A stretch of 64,000 nt of DNA from Halorussus salinisoli (GTDB lineage Archaea; Halobacteriota; Halobacteria; Halobacteriales; Haladaptataceae), in NCBI GenBank assembly GCA_005239435.1, contig SZNP01000004.1, positions 1 through 64,000 of the forward strand, read 5' to 3'. The translations under genes and the position numbers were made by a program. Below are positions 58,218 to 64,000 of the stretch, in pieces (the stretch's first letter is position 1; each line of letters opens with the position of its first letter). Under the pieces are notes generated by a model. It did not search any database. It was not told where the DNA came from and saw only the letters and a list, made by a program, of their open reading frames with translations.

Positions 58218-58486
58218 ATGGCAGACTCTGGTGACAGCTTCGACAAACTCGCCGACACGAACACGTGGAAGAACATTTTTGTGCTGTTCGACGGATTCCT
58301 CGGCCCAACGCCCTTCAAAACACTATCGAGGGTTGCGTGAACATGCATACATCCGATGAGGTGTACGGTATCACCGTCATCGCTGGCCCACCTGAAACTA
58401 GTGAATCGAGAACCTCCAGATACCGACACGGTGACGATTCCGGAGAATTAGCTTGCCCTGTGACATGGTTGTTTATTCCGATGTGA
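58218..58486 (+). pseudogene. Small membrane-type protein, frameshifted
   Basis: From the ATG at 58218: MADSGDSFDKLADTNTWKNI and FVLFDGFLGPTPFK. The frame closes at 58338, but one base later it continues NTIEGCVNMHTSDEVYGITV and IAGPPETSESRTSRYRHGDD. This combined sequence resembles a haloarchaeal family of about 90 residues that I recall as tandem-helix proteins (TNTWKNIFVLFAGFL...). A one-base indel near 58312 would repair it. The last third has diverged, with no conserved end. No neighbour suggests a role. Confidence 0.35.
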
Positions 58487-58522
58487 CACTGGTGGAAATA
58501 GTAGGGGGAAGTGGAGTGGGAG

Positions 58523-58560
58523 TGCTCCGTCAGGGGTTTGAACCCTAGTCCTTGCCGTGA
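58523..58560 (-). other. Possible tRNA 3'-end fragment (integration footprint)
   Basis: On the minus strand, TAGGG-TTCAAAC-CCCTG forms a T-arm with a 5-bp stem and canonical 7-base loop, followed by ACGGAGC and an A. That is the layout of the last 30-odd bases of a tRNA (T-arm, acceptor strand, discriminator). The expected partner GCTCCGT for the 5' acceptor strand is not seen within 150 bases on that strand. Truncated tRNA ends are typical attachment-site footprints of integrated elements. A chance match is possible, because only one arm is present. Confidence 0.3.
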
Positions 58561-59001
58561 GAGGCCAACCAAACAACCGCCAACAAACCAACTAGCCTCT
58601 TCACCCCCACCGCGCATTCAGTGCGTTCCAGCCCTGGCAACGCCAGATAACACCACCGAGGTACATAAATACCCGCTTTGTTGGCATGGCGCCAAACCAG
58701 GTTCAGCGGATTCGTACGGTGATGACTTTCCCAATATGGAGACTGCTGTTGCAGAGAAGAGACTTCTACTGATTGCTCAATGTATTTGTTCAACTCGATA
58801 ACTCACGTAACACGAGTTCGTGCATTTTCCGCTTCCTCTCTGAGTCTGGTGACTATCATCTTGAGGAAGACCCGTATGGTTTCGTCCTCGGTTACCATAT
58901 CGTTCAGAACCATCCCCTGTCACCGGCAAAGTCCCCACCCAATTGGGGAGACGAGGTTCAGCAGCGACTGACTCAAAAGGCCGAACGACTAACCCGGGTC
59001 T
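58561..59001. other. Intergenic region before the first HTH_10 gene
   Basis: No gene is recognised in these 441 bases. Pieces of open frame on both strands have no family-like sequence. Tracts near 58660-58680 (TACATAAATACCCG) are A/T-rich and may be promoter elements. The stretch next to the possible tRNA fragment may be the flank of an old integration. Confidence 0.4.
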
Positions 59002-59652
59002 ATGGCCATCGAAGCCTCCTTCACTATCGACCAGGCCGATTTCCCGTTGAGCACCGTCTTTGCACAATTAACTGACGCCACCATCGAACTCGATCGAATC
59101 GTCCCGACGAGTAACGCCGTCATCCCCTACTTCTGGATTTACGCCGATGACACCGCCACCCTCACCACCGACTTAAGCAACGACGTCGGGATCGATCAGG
59201 TGACGATAATCGACGAAGTAGAGGGACAGATGTTCGTTCGTGTCGATTGGAACCTTGACCACGAGAGCGTTCTCACGGCAATCGTCAATACCGACGTCAC
59301 GCTCCTCTCCGGGATGGGAAATCAGGAACAGTGGACATTTGAAGTGCGCGCGAACGAACAACAGGAACTCGCCGCGTTCCAAACGTACTGCCAAAAACAC
59401 GACATCCCAATCGAACTCACCCAGCTGCACGCGCTCGCATCACTCAAGGCGGATCAAGAGTACGACCTCACCGAGGGCCAGCGCAAAGCAATCACACTAG
59501 CGTATTCCAAAGGGTACTTCGACACGCCGCGCACCGCCACCCAAAATGATCTCGCAGACGAACTGGGAATCACCCGGCAGGCGGTCTCCTCGCGGTTACA
59601 GCGTGGCCTTCGACGACTCGTGGCAAGTACACTCATTACCCCGCAAGAGTGA
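59002..59652 (+). CDS. Bacterio-opsin-activator-type HTH transcription regulator (copy 1)
   Basis: This 216-residue regulator has an N-terminal alpha/beta domain of the BAT type (residues 1-150: MAIEASFTIDQADFPLSTVF..., ELDRIVPTSNAVIPYFWIYA) and a C-terminal HTH_10 DNA-binding domain (about 155-210: LTEGQRKAITLAYSKGYFDT then RTATQNDLADELGITRQAVS). The same layout, with about half the residues identical by eye, is seen in the protein at 60501. Members control bacteriorhodopsin, light and oxygen responses in some haloarchaea, but targets here are unknown. A HalOD1 protein and DUF7344-like proteins follow. No sensory PAS/GAF domain is present. Confidence 0.88.
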   Translation: MAIEASFTIDQADFPLSTVFAQLTDATIELDRIVPTSNAVIPYFWIYADDTATLTTDLSNDVGIDQVTIIDEVEGQMFVRVDWNLDHESVLTAIVNTDVTLLSGMGNQEQWTFEVRANEQQELAAFQTYCQKHDIPIELTQLHALASLKADQEYDLTEGQRKAITLAYSKGYFDTPRTATQNDLADELGITRQAVSSRLQRGLRRLVASTLITPQE

Positions 59653-59730
59653 CCACTTAAACCACCATATAAAGGAATGTTGCGCACGCAACAGCCACCC
59701 TCAACCAGTTGTAAGGCCTGTGCTAGGGTA

Positions 59731-60090
59731 ATGAACTCACCTCAAGATACGCGCGGATGTCTCGAACTCGTAGACTCGATGACGACCATCGAGTTCGATG
59801 CGAATCGAGAACTGTTTCAGGCGGTGTACGACAGAAATCAAGATTCGGTGGGTCTGGCAGTGGTCGCACTGGTAGCGACCGTCCTCGACAAAGAACCTGA
59901 CCATCTGGCTCCACTGTATTCCTCAATTGATGAAGATGAATTCGAGGGACTACTCCAAGAGACAACCGACACTCGGCGGGGACAGGGACACATTTCGTTC
60001 AACTACGAGGGGTTCGAGGTGACCGTGTTCGGAGACGGAAAGATAGAGGCCGACCCCACTGGAGACCACGTAGTTGGCATCGCTGGATAG
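59731..60090 (+). CDS. HalOD1 output-domain protein
   Basis: This 119-residue protein has the HalOD1 pattern in its middle and end: FDANRELFQAVYDRNQDSVG, VGLAVVALVATVLDKEPDHL, APLYSSIDEDEFEGLLQETT, and a beta-hairpin GHISFNYEGFEVTVFGDGKI. HalOD1 is a small output domain, common in haloarchaeal signal-transduction proteins, of unproven biochemistry. It is not fused here to any sensor. I use the ATG at 59731 (MNSPQDTRG). The next gene begins 1 bp after its stop, so they are cotranscribed and likely act together. Confidence 0.8.
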   Translation: MNSPQDTRGCLELVDSMTTIEFDANRELFQAVYDRNQDSVGLAVVALVATVLDKEPDHLAPLYSSIDEDEFEGLLQETTDTRRGQGHISFNYEGFEVTVFGDGKIEADPTGDHVVGIAG

Positions 60091-60091
60091 A

Positions 60092-60397
60092 ATGAGGAAG
60101 ACTGAGCGGGAAGCGACGAGTGACGGAGACTTCGAAATGGCTCTCCAGGAACAACAACAACGGGTGTTAGCTAGGTTGAACGAGGAGAAAACGCTGAACG
60201 CTACACCAATCGTCCGGCATGATGAGAGCCTGAGTTGCGAGGAGTATCTCACCCTTGTCTACGAACTCCACCATGTCCATCTTCCCGAGCTACAAACAAA
60301 TGACTTGGTTGAGTTTGACCGACAAGAGGACGAGGTGACACGAGGGGCACAATTCAAGAAAAAACGCCCATCCCTCAAATCTGGGGACAAAAACTGA
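60092..60397 (+). CDS. DUF7344-like protein, shortened (copy 1)
   Basis: This 101-residue protein contains YLTLVYELHHVHLPELQTND and LVEFDRQEDEVTRG, the second half of the DUF7344-type winged helix (LHHVHLPKL.D.G.V.YD). The front reads KTEREATSDGDFEMALQEQQ and does not show the usual VLDLL..RRR.IL helix, so it is either divergent or truncated. The tail (AQFKKKRPSLKSGDKN) is basic. A complete member is encoded at 61224. It is probably a small DNA-binding or signalling module in the same operon as the HalOD1 protein. Confidence 0.6.
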   Translation: MRKTEREATSDGDFEMALQEQQQRVLARLNEEKTLNATPIVRHDESLSCEEYLTLVYELHHVHLPELQTNDLVEFDRQEDEVTRGAQFKKKRPSLKSGDKN

Positions 60398-60500
60398 AAA
60401 TCACCCCAGGTGATGGTCACGTATCCATCTCTGGGATTTCACTCTTGGCTTGTCTGTACGGACGCCAGCCCTTTACTGACGGAGCGAGACAGACCATCCA

Positions 60501-61157
60501 ATGGCTACCGAAGCGACGTTTACGGTGCCGTCCGACCAGTTCCCCTTGGGAACCGTGTTCCAACGATTACCAGGAGTGACGGTCGAACTTGAGCGAATCA
60601 TTCCGGCCCAAGACGTCGTGATTCCCTATTTCTGGGTGCGCGGGACTGACGTCGACGACATCGAGGGTGCGTTTCTCGACCATCCGGGCGTCGAGAACAT
60701 TCACCTCGTCGATTCCGTTGCAGACGAGTATCTATTGCGCGTCGAGTGGACGCTGGAGTACGACGGCGTGCTGAGCACACTGATGGAAACGGGGGTTCCC
60801 CTCACCGAAGCCGTCGGCACGAGCGAGCAGTGGACGTTCGATATTCGGGGCGACGACCGACGTGACATCGCGGCGTTTCAAGAGCGGTGTCGGGAGTTGG
60901 ACATCCCGATTACGCTCACCGAACTCCACGCACTCACGCCCATCGAGTCGGAGGTCGGGACCGCACTTACCGACACCCAACAGGAGGCGCTGGTACTCGC
61001 CTACGAGCGGGGCTACTTCAACACCCCACGCGACGTGACGATGGCCGACCTCGGCGACGAACTCGGCATCTCACAGCAGGCGGTCGCGTCCCGACTCCGA
61101 CGCGGAATTAGTTCGATTCTCGGCAGTTCGCTGGCCGAACTCCACCCATTAGAGTGA
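60501..61157 (+). CDS. Bacterio-opsin-activator-type HTH transcription regulator (copy 2)
   Basis: This 218-residue paralogue of the regulator at 59002 has a matching N-terminal domain (MATEATFTVPSDQFPLGTVF, ELERIIPAQDVVIPYFWVRG) and a C-terminal HTH_10 (LTDTQQEALVLAYERGYFNT then RDVTMADLGDELGISQQAVA). The two copies align end to end, so they arose by duplication. Both are followed by a DUF7344-like gene, giving a repeated two-gene module. Codon use is a little more GC-rich than in copy 1, which may mean independent acquisition. Targets unknown. Confidence 0.88.
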   Translation: MATEATFTVPSDQFPLGTVFQRLPGVTVELERIIPAQDVVIPYFWVRGTDVDDIEGAFLDHPGVENIHLVDSVADEYLLRVEWTLEYDGVLSTLMETGVPLTEAVGTSEQWTFDIRGDDRRDIAAFQERCRELDIPITLTELHALTPIESEVGTALTDTQQEALVLAYERGYFNTPRDVTMADLGDELGISQQAVASRLRRGISSILGSSLAELHPLE

Positions 61158-61223
61158 GCACCATTTAAACGGTTTGTGTACCCAACAGCAGAGGGGAACC
61201 GCGTAGGCAGATTACAGAAGCGT

Positions 61224-61583
61224 ATGGTTGGGACACCCGAGTTGGACACGGTTCTTGACATCTGTGAACACAAGCATCGCCGCATCGTCCTTGCGGCACT
61301 TGCAGATCAGCACCAGTCGCTCTCGATAGACGACCTTGTAGAGGCAATCGTCAGACACAATCACCACACGTCACCGTCAGAGGCTGCTGACAAGGTAGTG
61401 ACCCGGATTCGGACCGGCCTGCATCACGTCCATCTCCCGAAGTTAACTGAGGCCGGGTTCATCCAATACGATTCCGAGCGACAGTTGGTGGAGCCAACAG
61501 CCCAGCTTGAACAAGCAGAGTCCCACCTGTCGGTGATTCTCGCTGTGGATTCTGAGCTTCCAACACCACTTGAAGGACCCTAA
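61224..61583 (+). CDS. DUF7344-like protein (copy 2)
   Basis: This 119-residue protein has the full layout: TVLDICEHKHRRIVLAALAD near residue 8, SIDDLVEAIVRHNH, then a middle helix ending RTGLHHVHLPKLTEAGFIQY and a beta-wing SERQLVEPTAQ. It is a winged-helix fold by pattern. I use the ATG at 61224 (MVGTPELDTVL). The C-terminal 20 residues contain the segment SHLSVILAVDSELP. It follows the second HTH_10 gene by 66 bp. It may bind DNA or another regulator; no catalytic residues are seen. Confidence 0.75.
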   Translation: MVGTPELDTVLDICEHKHRRIVLAALADQHQSLSIDDLVEAIVRHNHHTSPSEAADKVVTRIRTGLHHVHLPKLTEAGFIQYDSERQLVEPTAQLEQAESHLSVILAVDSELPTPLEGP

Positions 61584-61593
61584 CCACCACACG

Positions 61594-61752
61594 ATGAGGA
61601 CCAACGACTCCACACGCGTCGATGGCACGCACGTAACCGAACAGAAACGAGCTGTCGAAGCACTCACCAAGGCACTCGAGACTGAAGATTTGGACGAAAA
61701 GGACTACCATATTCGGGAAGCCTTACAACTGCTCAGCATTGAAAATCGGTAG
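61594..61752 (+). CDS. Small acidic helical protein, function unknown
   Basis: The 52-residue frame (MRTNDSTRVDGTHVTEQKRA, then VEALTKALETEDLDEKDYHI and REALQLLSIENR) starts 10 bp after the DUF7344-like stop. Two amphipathic helices and high charge look like a real small protein, and the pattern EALT.ALE..D..EK.YHIREALQLL has the look of short haloarchaeal regulatory-operon proteins. Overlap with the operon spacing supports coupling. Function unknown. Confidence 0.5.
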   Translation: MRTNDSTRVDGTHVTEQKRAVEALTKALETEDLDEKDYHIREALQLLSIENR

Positions 61753-62285
61753 ATTTGCACACACATTGATCGTATCACTGGAGGGAGATCCGTGTCATCG
61801 ACGGCTTCGAAGTTGCCACGCATAGGGTGGTCTTGATTGAAACACTCCAACTACTCTCCTTCGTCGGATTCCTCGTAACCTTGGCGGGGTTCGTGTTGCT
61901 GAAGTGGAAATCCGACTGCAAGTGGGTTCGTTGAGCCGCTAGCGGTATTCTCAGCGACTACTCTCGTGATAGTCTTGTGTTCCGCTCAAATAGCATCGAC
62001 GGAAAGTGCAACTGCCTGAAGAAGATTTGACTAATCGGTCGACAATAGAAGGACGCTGGTAGAACTAATCGGGATGGTCGTTCTCACTCGCGTCGTGCCT
62101 GCGTGGCTCGTTCCAACGGCTCCCGAACCTCACTCCATTTCTGGATTCGTGCGGAGCGACTGAAACGCTGTGACCGCCGTAATCACGTGTGCGATACACG
62201 AGGGTGGTTGATTGAGAGGATGCACATAACGTGTGTAGATGGCGAGCCGTATGCTCTTGTGCAGCCATACCGTAATGACGCCACG
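61753..62285. other. Gap with possible single-helix peptide
   Basis: Only one small frame stands out. From a GTG at 61827 it gives 35 residues (VVLIETLQLLSFVGFLVTLA then GFVLLKWKSDCKWVR), one hydrophobic helix with a basic end, stopping at 61932. It may be a tiny membrane peptide or a broken piece. The remaining bases to 62285 carry nothing I recognise. TTGAC and similar tracts are not distinctive. Confidence 0.3.
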
Positions 62286-62690
62286 ATGACCGGAATTGCG
62301 TTCGTCTGTGTCGGTAACGCAGGTCGAAGCCAGATGGCAACTGCACTTGCAGAGCGAGAGCGGGCTGAGCGGGGTATGGATGTGGAGATCATCACCGGCG
62401 GTGTTGATCCGGCTCAGAGCGTCCATGACGAGGTTGTCAAAGCGATGGGCGAGATTGGTATCGACATCAGTGACCGGAAACCACGACAAATCACACCTAA
62501 GGATATCGAAGACGTGGACTACGTCATAACGATGGGCTGTTCAGTCGAGCAATTCCGTCCGGACGACTGGGACGGTGAAAGTTACGTTTGGGAACTGGAG
62601 TCCGCTGACACCCGTGATCAGCGTGATGAACTCAATCGTCGCGTTAAACAGTTCTTCGACGATCTCGAACAGCACAAAGGAGAACCGTAG
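62286..62690 (+). CDS. Low-molecular-weight phosphatase family protein (arsenate-reductase-like)
   Basis: This 134-residue protein has the P-loop CVGNAGRSQMA near residue 8 (Cys-x5-Arg, the LMW-PTP/ArsC signature; the usual third residue is N and the sixth is G/R), GIDISDRKPRQIT near 60, VDYVITMGCSVEQFRPDDWD near 78 and a tail helix RRVKQFFDDLEQH. The family comprises tyrosine phosphatases and thioredoxin- or mycothiol-linked arsenate reductases. The Cys in MGCS and the C-terminal layout resemble the ArsC-type branch, so arsenate reductase is plausible but not certain. An in-frame extension upstream of the ATG at 62286 adds unmatched residues. No other arsenic genes are visible. Confidence 0.78.
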   Translation: MTGIAFVCVGNAGRSQMATALAERERAERGMDVEIITGGVDPAQSVHDEVVKAMGEIGIDISDRKPRQITPKDIEDVDYVITMGCSVEQFRPDDWDGESYVWELESADTRDQRDELNRRVKQFFDDLEQHKGEP

Positions 62691-62823
62691 CACACCTCCA
62701 TTTCCAATTGGGTGAGTCACAGTTGTACGTACGCGAAACCAATATTGGTTATTTTTGACCAGTGGGATAGCCAGATCTCGTTGCTGGACAGTTTAATGTC
62801 TTTCGAGGACTTGACCCGAAATA

Positions 62824-63912
62824 GTGGCGTTCTCAAGCGATTATTGGGGTAAGAATTCGGTCGGATTCTCCGTGGGTGAATTTACCGGGGCGATAGGGGA
62901 TTCAGTTACGGTGTTCCCAGTGGTCGTCGCGATTGCTGCCCTTACGGAGCTCTCGCTGACCCACCTCCTTCTCGGGTTCGCAGTATTCCAGATCGTCTGG
63001 GGGCTCTACTACGGCCTTCCGGTATCGGTCGAGCCGATGAAGGCACTCGCCGCGCTCGTAATCGCAGGCGCTCTCACGGCGAGCGAACTCGCAGTCGCGG
63101 GTCTCCTCGCCGGCGTTGTTCTTCTCGTGGTTGGATGGACCGGTACGCTCGGTCGCATTGAGCTGTACGTGGGTCAGCCAGTAATTCGAGGCGTTCAACT
63201 CGGTGTCGGGCTCATTCTTCTGGAAACTGGCATTCAACTGAGCCTCGATGGGTTGACGCTCGCACTCCTATCGCTGGGCGTCGCAGCGGTCGTGATTGTC
63301 GCGGGCTATCAGAAAGCGAGTGCACTTGTCGTCCTCTGTGTCGGTGTCGTCTTCACAATGACACAAGTTGGCATCCCAGCACCACAGCTTCCTGTGTTTA
63401 CGATTCGCCTTCCGAGTCTGTCATCGGTCTCTGTGGCGACGCTCGAAGGAACGGTCGCGCAACTTGCAATGACTGTCGGAAATGCCGCTGTCGCCACTCG
63501 TTACTTCTCTCGGACTTCTACGACGCCGGTGTGTCTGCCGATGAACTCTCGACGAGTATGGGCGTGATGAATCTGTTCGCCATTCCGCTCGGGGCTATGC
63601 CAATGTGCCACGGAAGCGGAGGTGTCGCTGGAAAGTACGCCTTCGGTGCCCGAACCGCCGGAGCGAACGTGATTCTCGGATCGATTTACGCGGTTGCTGC
63701 TGTTCTGGCGGTCGGTATTGTGGCTGCATTTCCCCCTGCCGATGCTCGGGGTTGTCCTCGGTTTGATTGCTATCGAACTCGGGCGAGCAGGTCTCGACAC
63801 GGATCATTTGCCACTCACGCTTGGAATTGGATTGCTCGGCGTGGTGACAAACATCGGTATTGCGTTTGTGGTGGGTGCCCTTGGATATCTTCTCCTTGAG
63901 CACATGTCGTAG
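62824..63912 (+). pseudogene. Molybdate/sulfate-type (MOT1-like) transporter, frameshifted twice
   Basis: The GTG at 62824 opens a polytopic protein with EFTGAIGDSVTVFPVVVAIA and FQIVWGLYYGLPVSVEPMKA, the repeated half-unit pattern of the MOT1/SulP-like putative sulfate or molybdate transporter family (PF16983-like). The frame stays open to about 63500 (TVGNAAVAT). There one base is missing, after which LLLSDFYDAGVSADELSTSM and LGAMPMCHGSGGVAGKYAFG continue in another frame. At about 63735 one extra C in a run of five shifts it back to LGVVLGLIAIELGRAGLDTD and the end at 63910. Both breaks lie at short repeats or homopolymers. Loss of function, or one-base sequence errors. Confidence 0.75.
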
Positions 63913-64000
63913 TCACTTCTCGGGTCAAATCCCTCTGAATGAGAAACACGCAGTGTTTTCAACACAACATCGAGAAGTGTCAGATACCTAGGTTTCGACA

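Overview
The window is haloarchaeal (class Halobacteria, genus not determinable by eye). The grounds are acidic, Asp/Glu-rich proteins, twin-arginine signals on lipoboxed solute-binding proteins, and families typical of haloarchaea: fused DppD-DppF, USP-MnhE fusion, bacterio-opsin-activator-type HTH, HalOD1, DUF7344-like, DUF7386-like, TRAM and a thermosome. Codon use is mostly GC-rich, with an A/T-richer dipeptide-transport block.

Layout. 1-641: partial L-aspartate dehydrogenase. 917-5416: complete sugar-type ABC importer (binding protein, two permeases, ATPase). 5658-14899: oligopeptide ABC importer interleaved with an M20 peptidase, a DUF1028 protein and an imidazolonepropionase-like amidohydrolase; together they look like uptake and hydrolysis of peptides or N-acylated amino acids. 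14900-19260: decayed accessory stretch with a broken thioredoxin-like gene, a DUF7386-like gene with a stop at codon 9, a cut-down glyoxalase-like gene, an intact FAD-dependent amine oxidoreductase, a mandelate-racemase/enolase fragment and an IS630-type transposase remnant. 19259-36460: stress and ion-homeostasis region with a TRAM protein, universal stress proteins, a broken amino-acid permease, a nine-gene Mrp-type cation/proton antiporter operon (E-F-G-A'-B-C-D-D-D, minus strand), a Ca2+/cation antiporter and a P-type cation ATPase. 36608-42739: SDR oxidoreductase, a broken membrane protein, HAD hydrolase, cyclophilin-like protein, MFS transporter and GAF histidine kinase, with a duplicated kinase remnant downstream.

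43119-44945 is an IS200/IS605 element (TnpA plus TnpB). Its TnpB lacks the usual RuvC-II Glu and is truncated by a TGA before a still-readable tail. A smaller relative keeping only the ends and a piece of the tnpB tail lies at 49232-49840. Around it is a dispersed polyamine-type ABC transporter (PotC-like at 45442; PotD and PotB at 50049-52331; two PotA-like ATPases at 52364-54709), together with a polysaccharide deacetylase and a divergent thermosome paralogue. 55171-63912 holds small haloarchaeal proteins, a Tat-exported LVIVD propeller protein, a possible tRNA 3' fragment, a repeated regulatory module (HTH_10 + DUF7344-like, twice), a low-molecular-weight phosphatase/arsenate-reductase-like protein and a twice-frameshifted molybdate/sulfate-type transporter.

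The ABC, Mrp and Pot operons read cleanly, but the accessory stretches carry an unusual number of single-base frameshifts and nonsense changes. Either these stretches are decaying or the assembly has residual indels; the sequence alone cannot decide. Names rest on motifs and remembered family patterns; no database search was run.
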